DNA from: Gemmatimonas sp.
Lineage (GTDB): Bacteria > Gemmatimonadota > Gemmatimonadetes > Gemmatimonadales > Gemmatimonadaceae
Reading direction: 5' to 3'
Length of the DNA: 33,929 nt
Assembly (NCBI RefSeq): GCF_031426495.1
Contig: NZ_JANPLK010000067.1
Coordinates: forward strand, 1 to 33,929
Shown: positions 8,074 through 15,814 of the stretch, piece by piece
Layout: every line of letters begins with the position of its first letter
Numbering within the stretch: position 1 is the stretch's first letter
Position numbers and translations under genes: made by a program
The notes under the pieces: generated by a model
Seen by the model: only the letters and a program-made list of their open reading frames with translations
Databases searched by the model: none
What the model was told of the DNA's origin: nothing

Positions 8074-8333
8074 TTTTTTCCCAGCAGGTCTTTCACGACC
8101 TGCAGATTGAGCGCTTGATCCGCCACCAACCGCTTCAGCTGCCGATTCTCCTCCTCGAGCGCCTTCAGTCGCTTGGCCTCGGTCGCCTGCATGCCGCCGT
8201 ACTTCTTCTTCCAGCGATAGAGCGTTTGCTCCGTCACCCCGTGCCTGCGGACGAGGTCAACCATCTTCGCTCCCGCATCCCACTCGTGCAGCACCGCGAT
8301 GATGTGCTCGTCCGTGAACCGGCTCTTCCGCAT
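8067..8333 (-). CDS. IS3-family transposase OrfA
   Basis: An 88-residue DNA-binding subunit. The helix-turn-helix is MVDLVRRHGVTEQTLYRWKKKYGG and the leucine zipper is LKALEEENRQLKRLVADQAL. It is normal length, starting at ATG 8333. It ends GKKW-stop; the last codons contain AAAAAAG (minus strand, about 8076-8082), a standard -1 slippery heptamer of IS3 elements that would fuse OrfA to OrfB. It is coupled to OrfB by a 7-base overlap. Confidence 0.92.
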   Translation of the reverse strand: MRKSRFTDEHIIAVLHEWDAGAKMVDLVRRHGVTEQTLYRWKKKYGGMQATEAKRLKALEEENRQLKRLVADQALNLQVVKDLLGKKW

Positions 8334-8434
8334 CCGTCCTCCTGGTGAGGACTGACATAATACTTGGATCAGCTTTCGGGGGTCACGTCACAACATGGAT
8401 GTCGCGTAATACTTGCAGAACAGAATGCAAGATG

Positions 8435-9433
8435 TCAGCGTCCCTTTGCTAACCACCCGACAGCATTCCTCAACAAGTACATGAATCCAGAGAGCTCCGC
8501 CTCAAATTCTATTGTGTGAACATTGTCCCCGTCAAGAAATCGCGGAAGTGCCTGCAAATTTGACCCTGGAAATGCGAGTCCGGGCCGCGTCGTAGTAGAG
8601 CCAAGAATCCCCAACGTTTCGAGTGCAATTTCACTTTCCCTACTGGTCCTGCCTGACGGATAGCAGAAATGACGAAAGCTGGTTGCCTCCGCTCCGAGAA
8701 TCGTCGACAAAGCAACGGCGTTCATGTCAATTTCTCGCTGCACGGATGCAGAGCTCATGTCATGCAGAGAGTGTGAATGTGTGTGGAGTTGTACATCGAC
8801 CACGCCGCGCCGATAGATTTCACTGATTTCACCAGAAGTCATGTAGCCAAATGCGCGCGACTCAACCAGTATTTCCACGTCTATACCTAGAGCGGCGCCG
8901 AACGTCCTCGTTGCATCTTCACGCCGCGCGAGGGGAAACGTTGCATTCGTCGCCTCCGCCAGGAGTTCTTGATCCTCCGCTCTTAGAAGTGGCCTGCCGG
9001 CACCGATGTGGAGGTAGTTCGCCATAACGTGCCAGATTGGCCCGCCTGCGAGCAAGTGTGCTGTATCGCAGTAAACAGTAGCCGGCATCACTCGCGCCTC
9101 TAGAGCCGGAACCATGTGCGCCGCGGTGCTGTACCATCCGTCGTCAATGGTTATAACGGTCGCACAGTCAGGAAGGGGACTGTTGTACCTAAGCGCCATC
9201 GTTGCTTCGTGTAACGACACTACTGGATACGACAATCTCTTGATGTGGTCCAACCGACTTGCAAAGGTTTTTGGTTGGATGAACATGCTATCGCCGGAGA
9301 ATGTCGGCGCGCCCATCCACGCCCCGTGGTAACAAAGAAAACGAACACCGTGTCGAGTCCGCCTTCGCGCTGACTCAAATAATCCCGCGGCCTTTGCGGC
9401 TTGTAGAAAGGTCAGCTTTGCTTCACGTCTCAT
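8435..9433 (-). CDS. Polysaccharide deacetylase (NodB-like, carbohydrate esterase 4)
   Basis: A 332-residue protein with NodB homology, expected to remove N- or O-acetyl groups from an extracytoplasmic polysaccharide using a divalent metal. The catalytic Asp motif is TVITIDDGWYS (Asp97-Asp98) and the metal-binding histidine motif is VQLHTHSHSLHD (H217 and H221 of HTHSH). A later segment, FRHFCYPSGR, fits the family. No clear signal peptide is seen. ATG 9433 was chosen because it overlaps the preceding stop by 11 bases (ATGAGACGTGA) and the longer frame upstream lies inside the neighbouring gene. Deacetylases are standard in exosortase-linked EPS loci. The IS element begins about 40 bases beyond its stop. 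Confidence 0.87.
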   Translation of the reverse strand: MRREAKLTFLQAAKAAGLFESARRRTRHGVRFLCYHGAWMGAPTFSGDSMFIQPKTFASRLDHIKRLSYPVVSLHEATMALRYNSPLPDCATVITIDDGWYSTAAHMVPALEARVMPATVYCDTAHLLAGGPIWHVMANYLHIGAGRPLLRAEDQELLAEATNATFPLARREDATRTFGAALGIDVEILVESRAFGYMTSGEISEIYRRGVVDVQLHTHSHSLHDMSSASVQREIDMNAVALSTILGAEATSFRHFCYPSGRTSRESEIALETLGILGSTTTRPGLAFPGSNLQALPRFLDGDNVHTIEFEAELSGFMYLLRNAVGWLAKGR

Positions 9434-10346
9434 TGAGGACTCGCTTGCTACGTGAAACCTCTGCCCATCGAAGGAGGGCATCGCGCCGCCAAACTAGCAT
9501 GTAGCTCGTTGGTTTATAACTACCACTTTCAAACGCCTCGCGTCGAGTGGCCGAGGTACTAGTCGCGAGGCCTGCGTCCTTTTCGCTTGACCCGCAGCGA
9601 AGGAAGAAGGCTCCCCCTTGTTCAGGTATCTCGCGGAGATAAGCCAGCCTCGGGCTGATCGGCAATACGTCTGGATCGTAGAACCAGCTCGCGCCGAGCA
9701 TTCCGAGACATTTGGCATCCGCGCTTAAGAGGTCCGCTACGAGCAAGTAACACTGGTCCCAACCTTCCTTTGTAAAGCCATCCAACATTGGCGTATGAGT
9801 GTGAATTTCGTAATAGGGCTTCACCTTCATATCTCCGAGGACATTCCGGCCTAGCGTAAGCGCCTGCCGCAGATCTCCTTTGAAAAACAGTCGACGGGGA
9901 ATGCCAGCGGTGCGCTCCACTACCTGAGCAACGCACGGCCAAGCCTCACCGATGCACATCGCCAAGTCCTTTTGAAAAGCATCATTTTGGAAACTGATAT
10001 CACTCGCCTGTGCTGTTCTTAGATTGCCCAAAATCCTCTTTCCCTGCCGTGTCATCTGCAGAATGATTGATGTTGGGATCCTCTCATCTGCGTAACGTTT
10101 GCCGAGTTGCGCAAGCAGTTGCGCTGCAACGATTGGAGCTAAGGACGGCATCTCTGACTCAAAGCGAAACGCCTGCTCCGGAATTTGGTGGTACTTTGCT
10201 CCGACCATGTTTCGCTTAATCAAGTCGGCCAATTCGTTAGCTGCCGCACCCGCTTGAGGCGGCATGCTCGCCAGAAGCTGGTCGGCCACACTCTGCGCAT
10301 CGCGGCAGAGTTCGTCCATCGTCAGTCGCGCTTCTTGTATGTTCAT
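9423..10346 (-). CDS. Uncharacterised polysaccharide-locus protein, 307 aa
   Basis: I do not recognise an enzymatic family. The protein is soluble-looking, with no transmembrane segment or signal peptide. It is Ala/Leu-rich and helical in its first third. A conserved-looking block in the second half, VKPYYEIHTHTPMLDGFTKE, leads into GWDQCYLLVADLL and then GMLGASWFYDPDVLPISPRL. I have the impression of similar blocks in proteins beside EPS genes, but cannot confirm it here. Start ATG 10346 has GGA nine bases upstream. A 12-bp palindrome (GCGAAGCTTCGC, 10382-10393) lies just before it and could be regulatory. The gene overlaps the deacetylase by 11 bases, so the two are co-translated and probably act in one pathway. 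Base composition here is noticeably A+T-richer than in the exosortase operon. Confidence 0.75.
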   Translation of the reverse strand: MNIQEARLTMDELCRDAQSVADQLLASMPPQAGAAANELADLIKRNMVGAKYHQIPEQAFRFESEMPSLAPIVAAQLLAQLGKRYADERIPTSIILQMTRQGKRILGNLRTAQASDISFQNDAFQKDLAMCIGEAWPCVAQVVERTAGIPRRLFFKGDLRQALTLGRNVLGDMKVKPYYEIHTHTPMLDGFTKEGWDQCYLLVADLLSADAKCLGMLGASWFYDPDVLPISPRLAYLREIPEQGGAFFLRCGSSEKDAGLATSTSATRREAFESGSYKPTSYMLVWRRDALLRWAEVSRSKRVLNET

Positions 10347-10591
10347 GAGCCCAGTCCTTGAGATGGTCCCTAACCGTGAAGGCGAAGCTTCGCGGAATCA
10401 ACGATTAACCAGCTTGAATTGCCGAATTTGCACAAAGGTTCCAGAGCGCGGAACATTAGTGAACACCTTCGGACCGGAACTTGACCAACCTCTTGGCGAC
10501 AACAAATCGCCAAACTTTTGGCAGAGAAGCCTCCGCTTGACAAGTTAGCACGGCAACATTCTGCAGGCGATCGAGGGGAGCTAATTCAACA
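10347..10591. other. Intergenic region with two short inverted repeats
   Basis: No gene is seen. It holds the palindrome GCGAAGCTTCGC (10382-10393) and a stem-loop TTGGCGA / TCGCCAA (10493-10499 and 10507-10513, 7-base loop). Either could belong to the upstream control region of the minus-strand pair 10346-8435 or mark the end of the decayed permease gene. No convincing promoter hexamers could be chosen. Confidence 0.4.
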
Positions 10592-10966
10592 TCACTCCAC
10601 GCACAGCTTGACCGCCATCCCCGCCATCAGCACCGCGAACGTCCGCCATGATCACCACGGCATCAACGTGACCACGGCATCAACGTGCATGGCGATCTGG
10701 GCGCCGAAGAATGCGCCGGCGGTCATGCCGATTGCGATGAGCAGGCCGTCCTTGATCTGCAGGTGGCCGGTACGGTAGTACGTCGACGCTCCGAGGGCAG
10801 CGCTCAGAGGCAGTACGAAAGCTGCGAGTGACGCGACGCCGGCCCGTTGCGACGGCAGCTTGGCCAGGTGAATCGGCGGCGGCACCATGAGGATGCCGCC
10901 GCCGATGCCGGAGATATCGGAGAGCACGCTGGCACCGACTCCGATGACGATCAGCAGGGGGATCAT
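10592..10966 (-). pseudogene. TSUP (TauE/SafE-type) half-size permease, interrupted by a stop codon
   Basis: The frame starts at ATG 10966 with MIPLLIVIGVGASVLSDISG, IGGGILMVPPP, then RAGVASLAAFVLPLSAALGA. This shows the glycine-rich GIGGGILMVP motif and membrane helices of the TauE/SafE sulfite-exporter family. It reaches a TGA at 10654-10652. The same frame continues beyond the stop with RTFAVLMAGMAVKLCVE, the usual C-terminal helix, ending at TGA 10594-10592. A 17-bp exact tandem duplication (10654-10670 and 10671-10687) sits right at the lesion. Full length would be about 124 residues, like half-size TSUP proteins. Most likely a recently broken gene. Confidence 0.7.
10654..10687. repeat. 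17-bp tandem duplication inside the TSUP gene
   Basis: The unit ACCACGGCATCAACGTG occurs twice in succession without a mismatch. It lies where the permease reading frame acquires its stop codon, so it is probably linked to the inactivation. Confidence 0.9.
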
Positions 10967-10996
10967 CAGGACAAGAATAGCGCCATTTTTTCACGG

Positions 10997-11700
10997 ATGC
11001 TTTCCAACTTGTCTGTAGTGCGTTTGAAGCGCCTGCTCGATACGCCCGGTCCGCTGGGCTAGCAGGGCGCGTCGGCCAGCGATTAGCGTGCCGAAGCGGC
11101 CACGTTCTTGTCCGCGAAGGCCGAAGTCATCGGCAACAGCCTCGCCAGCGTAGGCAGCAACTGTGGCCCGACTATTCTGATGGCCGGTCATATCGACGAG
11201 ATCGGTGTCATCGTCACCTGCGTCGACGAGAACGGCTACCTACTTCGACCTAATCGGCGGCTGGAATCCGCAGGTACTCGCCGCGCAGCGCATGCGTTTC
11301 ATCAGACGCAACGCTGACGTGATCGGCGCGTAGCCGAATCACCTGGTCAAGCCGGCAGAGCGCGAGGACGCGTCGAAGATCACTGACCTGCAGGTCGACA
11401 TTTGTGAAGAACAAAACCGAGGCGATGGCGTATCTCGAAATCAGCGAAGCTGGCGTGATCGACGCACGCGTCATAGAGATGCTGAACATCCGCAAAGTGT
11501 CACACGCCATCGATGACCGTATCGGTGCGTTCGTGGTGCTCGAGTTGCTGTGCAGGTACGCCGCCAAGCCAAGTGCAGCGCAGCCGAGGGCGCATCAACG
11601 CCCGCTCGAGTGGTCGCCGTCGCGCTTAATCGCGTAGGGCGCGAGCAATGGCCCCGCCACCGGCCAGGTCATCGAGGGTTCGCTGCGCCGGCTACCGCAT
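10997..11700 (+). pseudogene. M42-family aminopeptidase remnant with several stops and frameshifts
   Basis: Fragments of an M42 metallopeptidase appear in order. First is MLSNLSVVRLKRLLDTPGPLG, followed by a stop at about 11060. Then comes VIGNSLASVG and ILMAGHIDEIGVIVTCVDENGYL, with the metal-binding His-x-Asp in AGHIDEIG. A frameshift leads to FDLIGGWNPQVLAAQRM. Next is LNIRKVSHAIDDRIGAFVVLE (AxDDRxGAFVVLE, metal-binding Asp), and after another shift VVAVAL, where relatives read VAVATVQEE. At least two stops and two frameshifts exclude a working enzyme. Similarity fades after about 11700, where the expected glutamate-containing motif is no longer recognisable. Confidence 0.65.
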
Positions 11701-12772
11701 CCCGAGCAGAGCTGTCGCGCCTGTCTCGGCCTGGTTGCGCTGCTCAGCCGCGACGACGCTTTCGGCCTCAAAGCGACGTGCGCGTGCGCCGTCGCGGCCG
11801 GCACCGTCGCCTCTCGCTCCGTCAATTCGATGCTCGACGCGAACCTCGGGACCGTCCCGCTCGAATCGTCGGCGATCACGACGCGCCCGCCGCGTCGCAC
11901 GGGCATATCCGCGGGCCTCGCTACTACGACACGACCCTCACGGATCTGTTCGTCGATGATCACCCCTCGCCCTCTCCAAACCGGACTCGCTATGCTGATC
12001 GAACAAACGCTCGCGTCGCAGCGGGGGGGGAGTCTCCCTCTGCGGGCGCCCCGTCTTTTCGAATGAACGGTCAAAAAACGTAGGCCATAGTCGGATGCCG
12101 TGGGCTCAGCGCACCGTGGATCGGTTTCGCCCGAAATGGGTGATCGGCTTGGAGCGAAACGGGCGGGCGCCATCTAGCGAAATCGGCGCTTGCCGAGTCA
12201 TGGTCCGCAAAGAGTCCCCCGCGCCCTTAAAATGAGAATCTTCTACGGTAGCTTCTCTCACACAGCAGCTCGTAAATGTTGACGAGGTCGGATAAACTGA
12301 ACTTTCGTGCGGCTTCGTTCGAAAGGCCGCGTGAGGTTGTTTTTTGGGTCAGACGGAAGAACGTTCTTGTTAAAGAATGTCCAGCGAGGGTTCGGTCGCC
12401 GGAGGAGAAATGTAGTTTCTTGCGGAGACGTGAAGTTGGGACAGTGCAACTCCTTACGAGAGCTCGCGATAACCTCCCCTTGTGATTTCGGACCCACTTT
12501 TCCTGCAGAAAGTCACTCAGTTTGTGGTTGGCGTCACGCCACGGGATTGCTTGGTTGCCACCTGCCGTGGCATTCGTCAACCCTTCGGTTCAGGTCGGTT
12601 CAGGATTCCGCTATCGGAGCCCTGCCCTGTGGGCCGAAATACGGCATAGGCGACGAAAGTCGGCGACGCAAAGCTACGAGGCTACGGCGAAAACCCTCAG
12701 GGGGACGCCGTGCCGGTCGAGCCGCCAAAACGCTCTGGAGGGTAGGTGGGACGAAATTGGAGTGCCGACAGG
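11701..12772. other. About 1.07 kb without a supported gene
   Basis: Open frames here have no recognisable family, ribosome-binding site or sensible start. The first 300 bases may hold a further degraded end of the M42 gene; a short PPRRTG segment near 11888 recalls the end of that family but is too weak to rely on. There is an 8-base G run at 12023-12030. The part from about 12230 to 12500 is clearly A+T-richer than its surroundings, with several poly-T/A runs, and resembles decayed foreign DNA. The last 100 bases should contain the promoter of the lipoprotein gene at 12773. Confidence 0.5.
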
Positions 12773-14719
12773 ATGATCCTTGCCATAAGTGCAGGTTTGC
12801 TGATCAGTGGCTGCGCTGACCAAACGGCGATCACTGCACCAGAAAAATCGCAAGCGATTGCCGTTGACGTCGCATCGGCAACGATGCGTGAAGCAACGAC
12901 GATGTCAATCGGGCAACAAACGACGCTATGGGTATCGCCCGCCGCGAGAACGAAATCGCGCTCGACGACCCAACCGGTCTGGCGGTCGTCGAATGCGACC
13001 GTGGCGTCCGTCGCGGCCCAGCAAAATGGCGGGCAGTACGCCGTAGTGACAGGAGTCGCCAATGGTGCGGCTTATGTCACCGCGCGCACGGCAGCGGGCA
13101 CCGATTCTTTTTACGTGTTTGTGGGCACGGGGCCCGCAGCACTTCGGTTTAATTCGGCAGGCTTTGGCTTGGCCGTGGGAGACACGGCTCGCACGGTCGT
13201 GCAGAATGCCGCTGGCTCCGTCTCCTTTACCTCGCTGAATCCTTCGATCGCTGCTGTAAGCGCCACTGGTCTTATTACGGCGCTCACGGCGGGCCAGACC
13301 AGGATTCGCGTCGTTGACGCGCTTGGGGCGATCGGGGAACTTCCGGTAACGGTTACCGCAACCGTCGCACCGCCACCGCCAGTCGGCGGCACGCGCATCG
13401 CGGCGCTGCTCACGCGCACATCCGCCGGTTCCGGCACTGTTCTAGTTTCCAGCGGGATTCCGCTGATCCCCGGTGCTTTGCGAGACACCGATCTCGGTTC
13501 GGTTCGCGTGTTCGTGGCCGGAACAGAGCAGCGGATTTTCGTCTCCTCGCTGCGCGGGCGCCATCCGGATGGATCGCTCGCCACAATCCTGGTGCAGTTC
13601 CCGTACACGCTCTCGGCCGGAACGAACGTCGCGGCCGAAATCGTGCTCGGATCGACACGCACGCTGGCTGATTTGCCGGCACAGACGGACAATCCATCGC
13701 TTCCGAGCGGGCTGATTCTGCCGTCGGATCCGGACTACCTCGTGCGGACAAATCTGGTTGGGCCAACGCTTACTGTGGCCGCGACCACTTCGATTTCGAC
13801 GTTCGCGGCGAAGTTCGACGTCGATTTCAAGACGTACGCCGATCAGCATTGGGCGCAGTCTGGCGATGTATGGGAGCAGAACTACTACGATCGCGCTCAG
13901 GTCTATTATGCGCATTGGGTGCGAACCGGAAATCCCGAGTACTGGGTGAGAGGCACGCGGCAGATGCTCGCCTATCGCACCAACTATCTCGAGGCCAACA
14001 ATTATGGGACGTCACCGCATTGGTCGCAGATGGATGGCATCGCCATTCACTACCAATTGACCGGCGATGAGAAATCGCGCTTTGCGGTGGGCCGTGTATC
14101 CGAAGGACTGCGCTACTTCCGTGACAACGCCCGAATTGTGGGCCACCCGGACATCGAGTCCCGTATTCTGGCTCGTACGCTGATGGCGCAGCTGTGGGGC
14201 TGGCGATTGCAGGCACGTGGCAATGAAGCGACCGCGACATCTGCTGAAATCTCGACACTTGTGTCGACCATCCTGGGCCTGCAGGCGGATGACGGTGCGT
14301 GGCGATACCCTGCAATTTGCTCACCCAACAGTGGATCGCTGACGTACATGGACGGCATGCTCAACGAAGCACTGATTCAGGCATTCACGCATCACAGCGC
14401 AAACGCGGCGATTCTGCTCAAGGTCAGAAAGTCCACCGATTACATGTGGAGCCGGTGGAAAGTGGCGACACAGGCCGTCGAATACGCGCCAGGTTGCCCA
14501 CCGAGTTCGACTGATCCCAATTCGTATGCCGAGCTTAATAACCTAGTGGTGAACAGCTTTGCATGGGTTTACGCGCAGACAGGCGAAGCGGCGTTCAAGC
14601 AGAAGGCTGACTCGGTGTTTAACGGTGGTGTTCGGGGTCAGTTCCTTCCCGGTTCAAAACAGTTCAATCAGCAGTACACCACCGGTTACCGCTACTTCTT
14701 CTGGCGCTCGGCACGTTAG
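12773..14719 (+). CDS. Lipoprotein with two Ig-like (Big_2-type) domains and a C-terminal helical-barrel domain, possibly glycan-active
   Basis: A 648-residue secreted lipoprotein. From ATG 12773 the N-terminus MILAISAGLLISGCADQ has a lipobox (LISG-Cys), so it should be lipid-anchored. Two Ig-like modules follow: PVWRSSNATVASVAAQ ... VTGVANGAAYVTA and FTSLNPSIAAVSATGLITAL ... TRIRVVD, each with the S-x-N-x-x-V/I-A-x-V signature of Big_2. A proline linker (APPPPVGG) leads to a roughly 400-residue C-terminal region rich in Trp and Tyr (DVWEQNYYDRAQVYYAHWVR, YRTNYLEANNYGTSPHWSQM, WRYPAICSPNSGSLTYMDGM). This pattern is like alpha/alpha six-hairpin glycosidases or polysaccharide lyases, but no catalytic residue can be named. 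It may trim or bind the polymer made next door. TAG stop, followed by a long hairpin. Confidence 0.75.
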   Translation: MILAISAGLLISGCADQTAITAPEKSQAIAVDVASATMREATTMSIGQQTTLWVSPAARTKSRSTTQPVWRSSNATVASVAAQQNGGQYAVVTGVANGAAYVTARTAAGTDSFYVFVGTGPAALRFNSAGFGLAVGDTARTVVQNAAGSVSFTSLNPSIAAVSATGLITALTAGQTRIRVVDALGAIGELPVTVTATVAPPPPVGGTRIAALLTRTSAGSGTVLVSSGIPLIPGALRDTDLGSVRVFVAGTEQRIFVSSLRGRHPDGSLATILVQFPYTLSAGTNVAAEIVLGSTRTLADLPAQTDNPSLPSGLILPSDPDYLVRTNLVGPTLTVAATTSISTFAAKFDVDFKTYADQHWAQSGDVWEQNYYDRAQVYYAHWVRTGNPEYWVRGTRQMLAYRTNYLEANNYGTSPHWSQMDGIAIHYQLTGDEKSRFAVGRVSEGLRYFRDNARIVGHPDIESRILARTLMAQLWGWRLQARGNEATATSAEISTLVSTILGLQADDGAWRYPAICSPNSGSLTYMDGMLNEALIQAFTHHSANAAILLKVRKSTDYMWSRWKVATQAVEYAPGCPPSSTDPNSYAELNNLVVNSFAWVYAQTGEAAFKQKADSVFNGGVRGQFLPGSKQFNQQYTTGYRYFFWRSAR

Positions 14720-14789
14720 TTCGACAGATCGGATGTAGCTAGCGGTTGGTTGATCGATCGCCATCAGGATCCGATGCGGTGTCTCAAAG

Positions 14790-14825
14790 CAAGCTCGACC
14801 TTCGCTGTGGCGAAGGTCGAGCTTG
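14790..14825 (+). terminator. 15-bp perfect stem-loop after the lipoprotein gene
   Basis: Arms CAAGCTCGACCTTCG (14790-14804) and CGAAGGTCGAGCTTG (14811-14825) pair perfectly around a 6-base loop CTGTGG. There is no T-tract after the stem, so it may act as an mRNA 3'-end stabiliser or a Rho-assisted terminator rather than a classical intrinsic terminator. Confidence 0.65.
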
Positions 14826-14944
14826 TGAGTAAGCACCCGCTTGGCCAACGCGCGAGCTCCGGCGCGCGATATATTCTCTCTCGGTGTGCTTACGACCTAG
14901 CCAGGTGATGCCGGGTCAATGCCTTATTCCCAGTCAGTCAAAAG

Positions 14945-15814
14945 ATGGCACAGCTCAACAATCAGCTACCCTTAGCGCAGGTCAGTCTCGCCAGTGTCCG
15001 ACCTCAACCCGTGACCGACCTTGTTCGCGTGGGTCGAGCGATCGACGGTGGTTACGTCATGCCGGGCCGGGCCGTCGTAACGTGTACCCATCTGGTGGGG
15101 ATGGGTATCAGTGACGACTGGAGCTTTGAGGAGGACGTGCTTCGCCGCAATCCGTCGATTCGGCTCCTCGCCATCGACGGATCAGTTTCCGCCACCCGAT
15201 TCGGCATCGTCGCCGTCAAGACACTTTTGGACGGGCTGACACAGCTCGTGAGTGGGAACGTCGCCGGAGCGCGGCGCGCGCTGCTGGAATCCAAGTGGTC
15301 CGCGGCAACAGCGGTCAACTTTTATCGCTTTTTTTCCTCGAATGACCGGCGGTTCGTAAAGAAGATGGTTTCGGCAGAACCGTCGCCCAACGGCATTACG
15401 TGGCGTGGCGCGCTCGCGCGTCTGAGCGCCGACAGTGGCCAACCCCGATCCATTCTCGTGAAGGTGGATATCGAAGGTGGGGAATATTCCGTGCTCCCCG
15501 AGATACTCGGTTCCGCCAAAGAAATCGTCGCGATCATCGTGGAATTCCATGATTGCGGAAAACGCTGGAAGGACTTCGAGACAGCGATCGCGCAGGTGAC
15601 CGGGATGTTTACCGTCGTGCACGTGCACGGCAACAACTACATGCCGTTGATCCCCGGCACGCAGGTGCCGGAAGTTCTCGAGATCACCTTCCTTCGCAGC
15701 GACCTGCTGACGGCAGAGGACTTCCTGGCTGCACCGTTTCTTCAGTATCCAGTGGCCGCTCTCGATATGCCGAACGATGCGAGCAAGAAGGACTATCCCC
15801 TGACATTCGAGTGA
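14945..15814 (+). CDS. FkbM-like methyltransferase-domain protein
   Basis: A 289-residue cytosolic protein. The segment ILVKVDIEGGEYSVLPEI (170-187) is the FkbM/Methyltransf_21 signature (K-x-D-I-E-G-x-E), followed by IIVEFHD. FkbM-type enzymes methylate sugar hydroxyls using S-adenosylmethionine. The N-terminal half (GRAIDGGYVMPGRAV, HLVGMGISDDWSFEEDVLRR, LLAIDGS) resembles a Rossmann-like first half in which GMGISDDWSFE stands where SAM-binding glycines normally are, so the cofactor site is somewhat divergent. The start ATG 14945 has only a weak purine-rich leader (AGTCAAAAG). Its TGA overlaps the following glycosyltransferase start by GTGA, so they are coupled and the methyl group probably goes onto a sugar of this polymer. 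Confidence 0.75.
   Translation: MAQLNNQLPLAQVSLASVRPQPVTDLVRVGRAIDGGYVMPGRAVVTCTHLVGMGISDDWSFEEDVLRRNPSIRLLAIDGSVSATRFGIVAVKTLLDGLTQLVSGNVAGARRALLESKWSAATAVNFYRFFSSNDRRFVKKMVSAEPSPNGITWRGALARLSADSGQPRSILVKVDIEGGEYSVLPEILGSAKEIVAIIVEFHDCGKRWKDFETAIAQVTGMFTVVHVHGNNYMPLIPGTQVPEVLEITFLRSDLLTAEDFLAAPFLQYPVAALDMPNDASKKDYPLTFE

Larger units (their letters stand above)
7186..8392 (-). mobile_element. IS3-family element (IS407-like arrangement), apparently intact coding region, no target duplication
   Basis: The ends are GTGACGTGACCCCAAACACTGATCCAA (left, read from 7187) and the inverted partner TGTGACGTGACCCCCGAAAGCTGATCCAA (right, ending at 8392 on the plus strand). OrfA and OrfB are both uninterrupted and overlap at an AAAAAAG slippery site. 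The bases outside the left end (CTGCG) and outside the right end (ACATGG) do not match, so there is no target-site duplication. The first left-end bases are GG rather than TG, suggesting the left tip was altered by a rearrangement. Confidence 0.85.

Noticed and set aside
12227..12580. Possible 117-residue protein on the minus strand
   Set aside because: No ribosome-binding site, no recognisable family, and the region looks decayed; left as unassigned.
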